DNA of 64,000 bases from positions 1-64,000 of the forward strand of contig CAWCOF010000015.1 of the NCBI GenBank assembly GCA_963797005.1. The letters are read 5' to 3'. Under the pieces are notes generated by a model that was given only the letters and a program-made list of their open reading frames with translations, had not been told where the DNA came from and searched no databases. Source of the stretch: AWTP1-13 sp963797005 (GTDB taxonomy: Bacteria; Pseudomonadota; Alphaproteobacteria; Rhizobiales; Hyphomicrobiaceae). A program made the position numbers and the translations under genes. Of the stretch, positions 24,789 to 35,262 are shown piece after piece (position 1 is the stretch's first letter; every line of letters starts with the position of its first letter).

Positions 24789-25619
24789 TCAGGACAACGG
24801 GCCGTAGGCTTCCGGGAAGTCGGCAATGTCGAGGGTGGGAAGGCCTGGCACCGACACGAGGCGGCTCGTATGGGAGCCATCCGCCGCAAGCGCGTGCTCG
24901 ACGTAGCCCGTCTGCTTCAAGCCGTATCGCGGCTGGCGCGCATCGGGCAGGATGAAGCCCGTCGACGGGCACCACACGTGCGCGGCGCCCTCCAGCGTGG
25001 CGGAAAGGTACTGGTGCACATGGCCCGAGGCGATCAGCGCCGGAGGGCGTGCGCCGAACGCTGAAAGCAGCCGGCGCCGCGCAGCGGGATTGACGAAGCG
25101 CCCCGTGATGGCGTCCTCGCCCGAGGAGAGGTGAAAGAGCGGCTTGTGCACGAACAGCGCAAGGCTGCGCGCCTCCGCGCCGGCGACGGCCGCGCCCACG
25201 AACGCGAGCTGGTCATCGGCCGCCGGCAGCGCGCTCCCGAGGAGCTGGGCGTTGATGGCGACGATGCGCCATCCGGGCGCGTCCAGCAGCCAGAAGTCGT
25301 CCCCGAACAGCCGCAGGTAGCGCTCGCGCGCGTCCGCCGTGATGATGGGTTGCTCCTTGCCGGGCACGTCGGGGCTCTCGCCGACGTCGTGATTTCCCGG
25401 GATGTAGCGGACCGGCAGGCCGATCGCATCGTGCAGGCGCCTGGCCTCGGCGAGGTCGTCCTCCCCGTGCGTCCCGTCGAGGGCGAGATCGCCGGAATTG
25501 ACGACGAGGTCCGGCCGCGAGGCCACGAGGTGCGCCGCGACCTGGCGGAAATTCGCGACGAAGGGTGGCTTGTCGCGGCTCAGGTGCGTGTCGGAGATCT
25601 GTGCGAGACGATAGACCAC
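24789..25619 (-). CDS. Metallophosphoesterase, CpdA/Icc-like
   Basis: 276 residues with all calcineurin-like metallophosphoesterase motifs: QISDTHLSRDKP (metal ligands), NSGDLALDGTHGEDD, IPGNHDVGESPD, and GHVHQYLS. CpdA-type enzymes hydrolyse cyclic nucleotides or related phosphodiesters; the precise substrate here is inferred only from the family. It diverges from ppk2 over a 160-bp promoter region. Confidence 0.88.
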   Translation of the reverse strand: MVYRLAQISDTHLSRDKPPFVANFRQVAAHLVASRPDLVVNSGDLALDGTHGEDDLAEARRLHDAIGLPVRYIPGNHDVGESPDVPGKEQPIITADARERYLRLFGDDFWLLDAPGWRIVAINAQLLGSALPAADDQLAFVGAAVAGAEARSLALFVHKPLFHLSSGEDAITGRFVNPAARRRLLSAFGARPPALIASGHVHQYLSATLEGAAHVWCPSTGFILPDARQPRYGLKQTGYVEHALAADGSHTSRLVSVPGLPTLDIADFPEAYGPLS

Positions 25620-25779
25620 GGGGCCAAGTGTAGCTTGCGATCGTGACGGCCCGGCAGTGTACGCCCGAGCGATCCGATTGGCACGCGCCGCCGCAGCGCG
25701 ATTGTCACGCAGCTGTCATGCGGAGGCGAAAACATGGCCTCCCGCCAGGGTTTCGAGAGGTTCAGTTCGAGGAGTTGCC

Positions 25780-26701
25780 ATGAGCCGCGATGCACGCGCA
25801 AAGGATTTGGACGACAGGGTACGCGCAGAGCTCGTCGACAGCTTCGACGAGGAGCTGGAGATGGAGATCGACGATGCGCGCCTCGACAAGCTGATCGAGG
25901 AGTTCGCCAGCCGTCCCGAGCAGGGCACCATCGACCGCTCCCTCTACTTCCGCGAGCTGTTCCGGCTGCAGGGCGAGCTGGTCAAGCTGCAGGACTGGGT
26001 GGTCGACCAGAAGCTCAAGGTGGTGGTGATCTTCGAGGGGCGCGATGCGGCCGGCAAGGGCGGCGTCATCAAGCGCATCACCCAGCGCCTGAACCCGCGC
26101 GTGTGCCCGTGTCGCCGCGCTGCCGGCACCCAACGAGCGCGAGCGCACGCAGTGGTACTTCCAGCGCTACGTCGCGCACCTGCCCGCGGGCGGCGAGATC
26201 GTCCTCTTCGACCGCAGCTGGTACAACCGCGCCGGCGTCGAGCGCGTGATGGGCTTCTGCACCAAGCAAGACTGCGAGGAGTTCTTCCGCACGGTGCCCG
26301 AGTTCGAGAAGATGCTGGTCCGCTCGGGCATCATCCTCATCAAGTACTGGTTCTCGATCACCGACGAGGAGCAGCACTTCCGCTTCCTGATGCGCATCCA
26401 CGATCCGCTCAAGCAGTGGAAGCTGAGCCCGATGGACCTGGAGTCGCGCCGGCGCTGGGAGGACTACACCAAGGCCAAGGAGATCATGCTCGAGCGCACC
26501 CACATCCCGGAGGCGCCGTGGTGGATCGTGCAGGCGGTCGACAAGAAGAAGGCGCGGCTCAACTGCATCAGTCACCTCCTCGAGCAGATCCCCTACCAGG
26601 AGATCAAGCGGCCGACGATCGCGCTGCCGCCGCGCACGCACAACCCCGACTACCACCGCAACCCGATCCCCGAGGATATGTACGTGCCGGAGGCTTACTG
26701 A
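25780..26701 (+). pseudogene. ppk2: Polyphosphate kinase 2, interrupted by a single-base frameshift
   Basis: Phosphorylates nucleoside diphosphates from polyphosphate (or the reverse). The reading frame from ATG 25780 (ribosome site GAGGAG) carries the P-loop segment FEGRDAAGKGGVIKRI and breaks after TQRLNPRV. Removing one C from the CCC run at 26106-26108 restores the family sequence CRVAALPAPNERERTQWYF and then VLFDRSWYNRAGVERVMGFC to the end at 26701, giving 306 residues. The catalytic DRSWYNR motif lies after the shift, so the gene is dead if the base is real and normal if it is a base-call error. Confidence 0.88.
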
Positions 26702-26704
26702 TTA

Positions 26705-27542
26705 TCAACCCAGCCGCAGCAGGGGCACGGCGGCCGCGGCCAGCAGCACGGTGGCGATCCGCGTCAACGTGAAGGGCTCCTTGAGCCACAGCACGGCGAT
26801 GAGCACGGCGAAGATGGCGCTGGTGTCCCGCAGCGCGGCGGCCGGCGCGATCGGTGCCCCGCTCCACACCCACAGAATGAGAAGATACGAGACGACGGCG
26901 GCCAGCGCGGTCAGCACGCCCACGACCCAATAGTCCCGCACCTGCGTCCACGGCAGGCCGTCGCGGCGACGACGCCACGACATGGCGATCGCGTTCGTCA
27001 CCGAGACGGTGAAGCCGTAGGCGAACGGCGAGCCGGCCGCGCGCACGCCCTGCGCGTCGCACATGATGTAGGCGGCGGTGCCGAGCCCCGCGGCGAGCGT
27101 CCAGGCCAGCGCCTGCATGGAGACGGTCCGGTCGCGCGCGGCATCCCAGGCAAGCACGCCGAGTGCCGCCGCCAGTATGGCGACGCCGCAGAGCGCGGCG
27201 GGGCCGAGGCGTTCGCCGGCTATCCCCGCCGCCAGCGGTACCACCAGCAGCACGGCAACCGCGCGTGCGACGGGATAGACAATGCCGAAGCCGCCGAGCT
27301 CGTAGGCGCGCAGCAGCGCCGAAACCGTCACGACATTCATGAGCGTGGAGGCCGCGATCCAGATCCACGCCGCCCGATCCGGCAGGCCGGACCAGAACAG
27401 TCCCGGGCAGCACGATCAGCGCGCTCAGCACCATCTGTGCCGTCATGGCGCGGGCCGGATCGCGCGCAGCCTTCACCGCGGCGTTCCACCCCGCATGCAG
27501 GATGGCGCTCAGCAGCGCGGCGGCAACGAAGGTGGCGTCCAT
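26705..27542 (-). pseudogene. EamA/DMT-family transporter, interrupted by a single-base frameshift
   Basis: An about 278-residue inner-membrane protein of the drug/metabolite transporter superfamily with about ten predicted helices. The N terminus MDATFVAAALLSAILHAGWN is in one frame; after LIVLPG the frame is broken by one extra base near 27401. From LMNVVTVSALLRAYE onward the protein is in another frame and ends normally. Substrate unknown. It converges with ppk2 and ends 4 bp from it. Confidence 0.8.
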
Positions 27543-27547
27543 TTTAG

Positions 27548-27629
27548 GTAGGGTGCAATAAGCAGGAGCGCATTGCACCGAGATCACGCGCGAGTCGGTG
27601 CGATACGGCTATCGCCTATCGCACCCTAC
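27548..27629. repeat. GTAGGGTGC repeat with nested hairpin
   Basis: Outer arms GTAGGGTGC (27548-27556) and GCACCCTAC (27621-27629). Inside, GGTGCGATA (27597-27605) pairs with TATCGCACC (27617-27625) around an 11-nt loop. It fills the gap between the EamA start and the parE stop; the inner hairpin may terminate parE transcription on the minus strand. Confidence 0.7.
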
Positions 27630-27631
27630 GC

Positions 27632-29800
27632 CTAGATATCCAAGTCCTTCACAAACGCGGCCCGCTCCTGGATGAAGCGGAAGCGGGCCTCGGGCTTGGA
27701 GCCCATCAGCGCGTTGACCGCCTCGCTCACGGCGGCCTTGTCGCCCTCGGCGACCTCGACCCTGAGCAGCTGGCGCTTGGCCGGGTCCATGGTCGTCTCC
27801 TTGAGCTGGGAGGCGTTCATCTCGCCCAGCCCCTTGAAGCGGCTGATCTGGACCTTGGCGTTGGCAGGGAACTCGCTCTTGACGAGCTCCTCCCGGTGCT
27901 TGTCGTCGCGCGCGTAGACCGACTTGGCCCCATGGGTGAGCTTGTAGAGCGGCGGCTGGGCCAGGAACAGGTGCTCGTTCTCGATCAGCTCCGGCATCTC
28001 CTGGTAGAAGAACGTGATCAGCAGCGAGGCGATGTGGTCGCCGTCGACGTCGGCGTCCGTCATGACGATCACGCGCTCGTAGCGCAGGTCCTCGTCGCGG
28101 TACCGGGCGCCGATGCCGACACCCAGCGCCTGGATCAGGTCGGACAGGAGCTGGTTCTGCGCCAGCTTCTGCGACGAGGCGTTGGCGACGTTGAGGATCT
28201 TGCCGCGCAGCGGCAGGATCGCCTGGCGCACGCGGTCGCGCGCCTGCTTGGCCGAGCCGCCGGCCGAGTCGCCTTCGACGATGAAGATCTCCGTGCCTTC
28301 TTTGGAGTTGAGGCTGCAGTCGGCAAGCTTGCCCGGCAGCCTCAGCTTGCGCGTCGCCGACTGGCGGCTGATCTCCTTGTCGCGCTTGCGCTTGAGCCGG
28401 TCCTCGGCCTGGTCCACGGCCCAGTCGAGCAGCTTGTTGGCCTGCTGAGGGCTGTCCGCCAGCCAGTGGTCGAAGGCGTCGCGCACCGTGCTCTCGACGA
28501 TGCGCGTCGCCTCCTGGGTGGCGAGCCTGTCCTTGGTCTGGCCCTGGAACTCGGGCTCGCGGATGAAGACGGAGAGCATGGCAGCGGCCGTGCCCAGCAC
28601 GTCGTCGGCCGTGATCTGTGCGGCACGGCGGTTGCCGACGCGTTCGCCGAAATCGCGCAGAGCCTTGGACAGCGCCGAGCGGAAGCCGTTCTCGTGCGTG
28701 CCGCCCTCGGGCGTCGGGATGGTGTTGCAGTAGGAGTTGATGAAGCCGTCCTCGTCGGCCACCCAGCACGCCGCCCACTCGACCGAGCCGTGCCCGGCGT
28801 CCTTGAGGCTGCGCCCGGCGAAGATGTCCTTGGTGACGCGCGTCTGGCCCTCGATGTTGGCCTCGAGATATTCCTTCAGGCCGCCGGGGAAGTGGAAGCT
28901 TGCTTCGGTCGGCGTGTCGTCGCTGATCAGCTCCTTCGCGCACGCCCAGCGGATCTCGACGCCGCCGAAGAGGTAGGCCTTCGATCGCGCCATGCGGAAC
29001 ACGCGCGCGGGGTTGAAAGTGGCGCCCTTGCCGAAGATCTTCTCGTCCGGCTTGAAGCGCACCTTGGTGCCGCGCCGGTTCTTGATCGCACCCAGCTTCT
29101 GCAGTTTGCCCTGGGGCGCGCCGCGGCTGAAGGTCATGGCGTAGAGCTGCTGGCCCCGCGCGACCTCCACCTCGAGCTTCTCGGACAGCGCATTGACGAC
29201 CGACACGCCGACGCCGTGCAGGCCTCCGCTCGTGTTGTAGACCTTGCTGTCGAACTTTCCGCCCGAGTGCAGCGTGGTCATGATCACTTCCAGCGCCGAC
29301 TTCGACTTGAACTTGGGATGCGGGTCGACCGGAATGCCGCGGCCGTTGTCGTTGACGGTGAGGAAGCCGTCGGCCTCGAGCTTCACCTCGATCCAGTTGG
29401 CGTGGCCGGCCACCGCCTCGTCCATGGCGTTGTCGATCACCTCGGAGAAGAGGTGGTGCAAAGCCTTCTCGTCGGTGCCGCCCACATACATGCCGGGCCG
29501 GCGCCGCACGGGCTCCAGCCCCTCCAACACCTCGATGTCGGCGGCGGTATAGCTCTCCGAGCTGTCGGCTGACTTGCGAACGGCGCGGGCCACAGGCTTG
29601 TCTCTTGCCTCCTCGTCTGTTTCTGCCGCTTCTTCCGGCGCGCCCTCGGGCTCGGCCGCGGCTTCCTGGCGCGCGAGCCGCGCCTGCTCCCGCATCTCCT
29701 CGAGCTTCGACAGCGCCTCTTGCTCGGCCTTGCCGCGCTTGGAGTTGTCCGATTTTCCGAACAGGTCGCGCAAGGCACCGCCCAGGCGGAAAGCTGACAT
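27632..29800 (-). CDS. parE: DNA topoisomerase IV subunit B
   Basis: 722 residues. ATP-dependent decatenation of daughter chromosomes with ParC. After an acidic, Ala-rich N-terminal extension of about 85 residues comes the GHKL ATPase (RRRPGMYVGG, SEVIDNAMDEAVAG, VNDNGRGIPV, HSGGKFDSKVYNTSGGLHG as separate motifs), then TOPRIM: IFIVEGDSAGGSAKQARDR and MTDADVDGDHI. The C-terminal IQERAAFVKDLDI is the usual GyrB/ParE end. ParE rather than GyrB is indicated by the absence of the GyrB insert and by the QAILPLRGKILNV segment; confidence in ParE is high but not absolute. Confidence 0.93.
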   Translation of the reverse strand: MSAFRLGGALRDLFGKSDNSKRGKAEQEALSKLEEMREQARLARQEAAAEPEGAPEEAAETDEEARDKPVARAVRKSADSSESYTAADIEVLEGLEPVRRRPGMYVGGTDEKALHHLFSEVIDNAMDEAVAGHANWIEVKLEADGFLTVNDNGRGIPVDPHPKFKSKSALEVIMTTLHSGGKFDSKVYNTSGGLHGVGVSVVNALSEKLEVEVARGQQLYAMTFSRGAPQGKLQKLGAIKNRRGTKVRFKPDEKIFGKGATFNPARVFRMARSKAYLFGGVEIRWACAKELISDDTPTEASFHFPGGLKEYLEANIEGQTRVTKDIFAGRSLKDAGHGSVEWAACWVADEDGFINSYCNTIPTPEGGTHENGFRSALSKALRDFGERVGNRRAAQITADDVLGTAAAMLSVFIREPEFQGQTKDRLATQEATRIVESTVRDAFDHWLADSPQQANKLLDWAVDQAEDRLKRKRDKEISRQSATRKLRLPGKLADCSLNSKEGTEIFIVEGDSAGGSAKQARDRVRQAILPLRGKILNVANASSQKLAQNQLLSDLIQALGVGIGARYRDEDLRYERVIVMTDADVDGDHIASLLITFFYQEMPELIENEHLFLAQPPLYKLTHGAKSVYARDDKHREELVKSEFPANAKVQISRFKGLGEMNASQLKETTMDPAKRQLLRVEVAEGDKAAVSEAVNALMGSKPEARFRFIQERAAFVKDLDI

Positions 29801-30134
29801 GCGTGCGTCCGTTGCTGGCGATTATAGCCGGAGAAGCCAACGCCACGCACCGGGGAGCCGCGCGTCTGCGAATCGCTTGCACCACCGGCGGCTGACCTCG
29901 CACGCTGGGGAAGGTATGGCAAGCGGGCGGGATCGGGAAACCTTTTGCCGCAGGCGACCGCCGGATGCGGTGCGACACGCGGTCAGTTCGTTGCCTCCCG
30001 TTGGGCGAAACTACCTCGGTCCCGGTGGCGCGTTTTCCCCAGGCCCGAGCGCCGAAGGCGCGGCGTTCTGCTAGGATGGCACGGCCAGGATTCGAATCGA
30101 GCCGGCCTTCCTCAGGTTCACGATAGGTGCACGC
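29801..30134. other. Divergent intergenic region (parE / putA)
   Basis: About 330 bp between divergent parE and putA. It should contain both promoters, but I see no confident promoter boxes, operator palindrome, RNA gene or repeat family member. Confidence 0.4.
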
Positions 30135-33100
30135 ATGAGCGCTGCCCGCGAACTTCGACCGGCCCACGGCGGCCCGCAGCAGACCGTGCGCGTGGACTTG
30201 CCGCCACGCGAGGAGATCGCCCAGTTCCACCTGGCCGAGGAAGCAAGCCTGGTCACCGGGCTCCTCGCGCAAGCCACCAACGCGGAGGACAAGGCCCGGC
30301 GCATCGCCACCATGGCGGGGCAGCTCGTTCGCGCCGCGCGCGCCAATCGCCACAAGCACGGCGGCGTCGATGCCTTCATGCACGAGTATGGGCTTGCCTC
30401 GGAGGAAGGCGTGGTCCTCATGTGCCTGGCCGAGGCGCTGCTGCGCATTCCCGACAAGGACACGGCCGATCAGCTGATCGCCGAGAAGATCGGCGGCGGC
30501 CGCTGGGAGCAGCACCTGGGCCAGTCCGACAGCCTGTTCGTCAACGCCTCGACCTTCGGGCTGATGCTGACGGGGCGCGTCGTCCGGCTGGGCGAGGACC
30601 GCCGCTCGGGCCCGCTGGGCATTCTCGGCCGACTGGTGGCGCGCTCCGGCGAGCCCTTCATCCGCCAGGCCCTGCGTCAGGCGATGAAGGTCCTGGGCGA
30701 CAATTTCGTGCTGGGCCGCACCATCGAGGAGGCGCTGTCCCGCGCTGGTGCGCTCGAGGCCAAGGGCTATCGCATCTCCTACGACATGCTGGGCGAGCGG
30801 GCCAAGGCCGCGAACGACGCCGAGGGCTACTACGAGCGCTATCTCGGCGCCATCGAGGCGATCGGCAAGGTCGGCGGCCTGCGTGATCCGGGCCAGACCC
30901 AGATCCTTCTGTCGCGTCCCAGCGTGTCGGTGAAGCTCTCCGCACTCCACCCGCGCTTCGAGCCGGGCAAGGAGGAGCGGCTCAAGGCCGAGCTGCTGCC
31001 GCGTCTCGTCGCGCTCGCCGCCGCTGCCCGCCGCCATGGCCTTGGACTGACCATCGATGCGGAGGAGCAGGATCGGCTCGACATCACGTTGGGCCTGTTC
31101 GGCGCCACCTATCTGCACCCCGACCTCGACGGCTGGCATGGCCTCGGCATCGCCGTGCAGGCCTACAGCAAGCGCGCGATCCCGACGCTCAAGTGGCTCA
31201 AGCTGCTGGCCGACGGCAAGAAGCGCATCCCCGTGCGGCTGGTGAAGGGGGCCTACTGGGACAGCGAGATCAAGTGGGCGCAGGAGCGCGGGCTGGAGGA
31301 CTATCCGGTCTTCACCCGCAAGGCGCACACGGACGTGTCCTTTCTCGCCTGCGTCAGGTTCCTGCTCTCCGACCAGTCGGCCTTCTTTCCGCAGTTCGCC
31401 ACCCACAACGCCCAGTCGATCGCCTCGGTCTACGATTCCGGCGCCCACCGCTCCTACGAGCTGCAGCGGCTGCATGGCATGGGCGAGGCGCTCTACGAGG
31501 AGATCGTCGGCTCGGGCAAGCTCAGCGTGCCGTGCCGCATCTACGCGCCCGTCGGCGCGCACGCCGACCTCGTCGCCTACCTGGTGCGGCGCCTGCTGGA
31601 GAACGGCGCCAACACCTCGTTCGTCAACCGCCTGGCCGACGAGGAGGCCCCGCTCGAGGAGATCATCCGCGACCCCGTCGCCACCGTCGCGCTCGAGCGC
31701 AAGAAGCACGGTGCGGCGCCTGCCCCGGCCGCCGGAGATCTACATGCCGGAGCGGTGGAACAGCCGCGGCATGGCGCTCAGCGAGGCCAGCGTGCGCGAG
31801 GCACTGGTGAAGGGGATCGGCGAGGCGCTGCAGGGGGCGTCCTTTGCGGCGGCCCCCATCGTCGACGGCCGCACGCCCGAGCGCGAGGAAGCCTGGGAGG
31901 TCGTGCATTGCCCGCATGACCGGCGCGAGCGCATCGGCGTCGTCCGCGCCGCCGATCCTTCCACGATCGAGGCGGCGCTGCACAGCGCGACGGTCCGCGC
32001 CCACACGTGGGAGAGGTTCGGCGCCGAGTCCCGCGCGCGCATCCTGGAGCGGGCCGCCGACCTTTTCGAGCGCGACCGCGTGCGCCTCATCGCCGTGCTG
32101 GTGCGCGAGGCCGGCAAGACGCTGGACAATGCGCTGGGCGACGTGCGCGAGGCGGTCGACTTCCTGCGCTACTACGCGGCGGAGGCAAGGCGCCAGTTCA
32201 GCGGGCCCGTATCGCTGCCGGGCCCGACGGGTGAGACCAACCTCATCGAGTTGCGCGGGCGCGGGCCGTTCGTGTGCATCTCGCCCTGGAACTTCCCGCT
32301 GGCGATCTTCACGGGCCAGGTGGCGGCGGCGCTGGCGGCAGGCAATCCCGTGCTCGCCAAGCCTGCCGAGCAGACCCCCATCATCGCCTGGCTCGCGACC
32401 CGGCTCCTCTACGAGGCTGGCATTCCGCCGAGCGTGCTGCATTTCCTGCCCGGCGACGGCCGGGTCGGCGCCGCGCTCGTCAAGGACCCGCGCGTGGCCG
32501 GCGTCGCCTTCACGGGCTCGAATGAAACCGCCTGGGCCATCAGCAAGGCGCTCGCCGACCGGCGCGGGCCCATCGTTCCCTTCATCGCCGAGACCGGCGG
32601 GCTCAACGCCATGATCGCCGACTCGAGCGCGCTGCCCGAGCAGGTGATCCGCGACGTGGTGCGCTCCGCCTTCGACTCGGCCGGCCAGCGCTGCTCGGCG
32701 GCCAGGCTCTTCTTCGTGCACGAGGACGTGGCCGACACCATGATCGAGATGCTGGCCGGCGCGGTCGAGGCGCTCGACGTCGGCGATCCGCTCGACTACG
32801 CGACCGACATCGGCCCGGTCATCGACGAGGAGGCCCAGAGCCGGCTCGACGCCCACAAGCTGCGCATGCAGCGCCAGGGAAGGCAGATCGTCGACCTGGC
32901 CGTTCCCTATGCGGCCGGTGCGGGTACCTTCGTGACGCCGGCGGTCTACGAGATCGAGAGCGCCAAAGTGCTGACGGAGGAGGTGTTCGGGCCCATCCTG
33001 CATGTGGTGCGCTATCCCGGCGGCCGGCTCGACCGGGTGATCGACGCCATCAACGCCAGCGGCTTCGGGCTCACGCTGGGCCTCCACAGCCGCATCGCCT

Positions 33101-33333
33101 CGGTCGCCGACTTCGTCGCCGAGCGCGCGCGCGTCGGCAACCTCTATGTCAACCGCAACCAGATCGGCGCCGTGGTCGGCGTGCAGCCGTTCGGCGGCGA
33201 GGGGCTGTCGGGCACGGGGCCCAAGGCCGGCGGCCCGAACTACCTCGCCCGCTTCGCCACCGAGCGCGTGCGCACCACCGACATCACCGCCACCGGCGGC
33301 AACGTCGGCCTGCTGGAGCTGGACGAGGGTTAG
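30135..33333 (+). pseudogene. putA: Bifunctional proline dehydrogenase / P5C dehydrogenase, single-base frameshift
   Basis: Oxidises proline to glutamate in two steps. The proline dehydrogenase barrel (LTIDAEEQDRLDITLGLF, LVKGAYWDSEIK, FATHNAQSIAS, LQRLHGMGEALYEEI) occupies residues about 80-500. The aldehyde dehydrogenase half has SPWNFPLAIFTGQVAAALA, the Glu region AETGGLNAMI and catalytic Cys in SAGQRCSAARL. They are in different frames: one extra base near 31715-31725 separates HGAA from LPRPPEIYMPERWNS. Removing it gives 1065 residues, the normal short PutA without an N-terminal DNA-binding domain. As written, two separate halves would be made. Confidence 0.9.
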
Positions 33334-33342
33334 GCGCTGACT

Positions 33343-33397
33343 GTCATCCCGGCCACTGGGTCCCGGATATTCCGCTGACGCGGAATTCCGGGATGAC
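33343..33397. repeat. REP-like palindrome, copy 3
   Basis: GTCATCCCGG (33343-33352) followed by the full element CTGGGTCCCGGATATTCCGC ... GCGGAATTCCGGGATGAC (33356-33397). Same family as 8561-8599 and 21482-21522. It lies between the convergent putA and EamA stops. Confidence 0.75.
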
Positions 33398-33402
33398 AAT
33401 AG

Positions 33403-34281
33403 CTATCGCGCCTGGTCGCGGTTGATCAGAAGCAGGCCGGCGACGACGAACGCGATCGCCGCGCCGTGATACCAGCCGAGCTCTTCGCCGATCAGCGCCA
33501 TCGCTTGAACGGCGGCGAAGGCGGGGGTCAGGGTGAGCGACGCCGAGGTCAGTACCGGTCCATTGCGTGCGAGGGAGATGTTGTAGCCGAGGAAGGCGCC
33601 GATGCCGGTGGCCAGCACGACGACGATGAGCCACGCCAGCGTGCGCTCATCGATCACCGGCAGGCCGCTGCCGGCCACTTCGACAAGTGCGAATGGCAGC
33701 AGCACCGCCGTTGCACCGGCGGCCATGACGGCGAACTGCGGCATGGCCGTCAGCGTCCCCGGCACGCGCCGCATGGCCACGGTGTAGCCGACGAACACGA
33801 GCATGCCGGCCGCCGCCCAGAGGTCTCCAGGCGTGAAGGCGAGATCGCGCAAGGTTTCGGGGTGGCCCTTGGTGAGGATCAGCACGACGCCGGCAAGGCA
33901 GGCGGCAATGCCGAGCAGGAGCCGCCATGTCGGCCGTTGCCGGCCGGCCGCGATCTCCGAGGCGGCGACCAAGGCCGAGGCGCAGCTGTAGATCAGCCCG
34001 ATATTGGTGGCGCTGGTGGTCCGCGCGCCCACGTAGGCGGCGCAGGCGCAAAACGCCATGGCCAGCGCCCCCAGCACGGCCACGCGCAGGAGGTGGCCCG
34101 TGCTCGCCCGCCAGCGCTCGCTCCGCCAGCGCCCCAGCGCGACGGCGGCGATGACGAGGCCCGATAGCGACCAGCGCACCAGGGCGAGGCTTGCCGGCCC
34201 GAACACGTCGGCCAGCGCCTTGCCGGTCACCGGGTTGAGCGCGAAGCAGGCCGGGACCAGGGCGAGGAGCAGCAGGTTCAT
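33403..34281 (-). CDS. EamA-family (DMT) transporter
   Basis: 292 residues with about ten hydrophobic segments and two EamA repeats. The N terminus (MNLLLLALVPACFALNPVTG) and internal ARTTSATNIGLIYSCASAL and GYNISLARNGPVLTSASLTL match the drug/metabolite transporter superfamily. Inner-membrane exporter of unknown substrate. ATG 34281 starts directly at the first helix; the in-frame extension to 34392 looks non-coding. No good ribosome site is visible. Confidence 0.85.
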   Translation of the reverse strand: MNLLLLALVPACFALNPVTGKALADVFGPASLALVRWSLSGLVIAAVALGRWRSERWRASTGHLLRVAVLGALAMAFCACAAYVGARTTSATNIGLIYSCASALVAASEIAAGRQRPTWRLLLGIAACLAGVVLILTKGHPETLRDLAFTPGDLWAAAGMLVFVGYTVAMRRVPGTLTAMPQFAVMAAGATAVLLPFALVEVAGSGLPVIDERTLAWLIVVVLATGIGAFLGYNISLARNGPVLTSASLTLTPAFAAVQAMALIGEELGWYHGAAIAFVVAGLLLINRDQAR

Positions 34282-34467
34282 CAGGGAGGGATTGCGGAGG
34301 TGTCCGGGCGGGGCTTGATCGGTGCGATGGCATGTTTGCCATCGATTGGGCGCCGCGTCCCCGCGAAACCAGGGCAGACGGCCCGCCAGCATTGCCGCAC
34401 CGCTCGCGAAACGCCATGTTTATCGGCAACAGATAGCCTCGGGACACGAGCCCGTCCGGACCGCGAC

Positions 34468-35244
34468 ATGACGACCGACCGCAAATCGACGACCAAGACC
34501 GGCACGCCGGGCGCCGAGACGCCCGCGGCAACACCGGGCCACGTCCCCGCCGAGGCGCGGCACAAGCCGCCGGCGCAGGCCGCCTCGGATGCCGACGTCG
34601 CCGACTTCGTGCGCCGCATGAAATCGGTCGCGCCCCGGGCCGGCGCCGGGCGCGGCCGGCTCCTGTTCGCCATGGATGCCACCATGAGCCGCCAGCCCAC
34701 GTGGGACATGGCGCTGGCTTTGCAGGCCGACATGTTCCATGCCGTCAAGGCCGTCGGCGGCCTCGACGTGCAGCTCATCTATTTCCGCGGCGCGGGCGAG
34801 TGCCGCGCCAGCCGCTGGGTGTCGGACCCGGCTGCCTTGGCCGCGCTGATGACGCGCGTCCGGTGCGCCGGCGGCTACACGCAGATCGGCAAGGTGCTGA
34901 GCCACGCGCGCACCGAGTCCGCCAAGAAGCCCGTCAACGCGCTGGTCTACGTGGGCGACTGCATGGAGGAGGACCTCGACGATCTGTGTGGACGTGCGGG
35001 CGAGCTCGCGCTCCTCGGCGTGCCGGTGTTCCTGTTCCAGGAAGGCGGCGACGCGCGTGCCGAAAAGGCCTTTCGGGAGATCGCGCGGCTCACCAAGGGC
35101 GCCTATTGCCGGTTCGATGCGGGCTCCGCCGCGCAGCTCAAGGAGCTCCTGTCCGCCGTCGCCGTCTACGCCGCCGGCGGCCGCAAGGCCCTGGAGTCGC
35201 TCTCGGGCCGCGGCGCGCGCGCTCTGCTGCAGCAGCTCGAGTAG
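34468..35244 (+). CDS. VWA-type domain protein
   Basis: 258 residues. After a Thr/Pro/Ala-rich N-terminal stretch, the core resembles a von Willebrand A fold: LLFAMDATMSRQPTWDMALA corresponds to the DxSxS metal-site segment in altered form (D-A-T-M-S), with RCAGGYTQIGKVLSHA and LVYVGDCMEEDLDDLC as the other conserved strands. Relatives are found in alphaproteobacteria next to a J-domain protein, as here (18 bp gap). Function unknown; a scaffold or chaperone-linked role is an inference from the pairing. Confidence 0.7.
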   Translation: MTTDRKSTTKTGTPGAETPAATPGHVPAEARHKPPAQAASDADVADFVRRMKSVAPRAGAGRGRLLFAMDATMSRQPTWDMALALQADMFHAVKAVGGLDVQLIYFRGAGECRASRWVSDPAALAALMTRVRCAGGYTQIGKVLSHARTESAKKPVNALVYVGDCMEEDLDDLCGRAGELALLGVPVFLFQEGGDARAEKAFREIARLTKGAYCRFDAGSAAQLKELLSAVAVYAAGGRKALESLSGRGARALLQQLE

Positions 35245-35262
35245 GGAGGCTGCGCGCGTCCC

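Noticed and set aside
26100..26120. Programmed frameshifting in ppk2 and the other broken genes
   Set aside because: No slippery heptamer or downstream structure is apparent, the sites are unrelated, and all need deletion of one base, which fits sequencing errors better.
27609..31709. A 1366-codon open frame on the minus strand
   Set aside because: It overlaps parE and putA in other frames and has biased Arg/Gly/Ala-rich composition with no protein family features. It is a GC-rich shadow frame.
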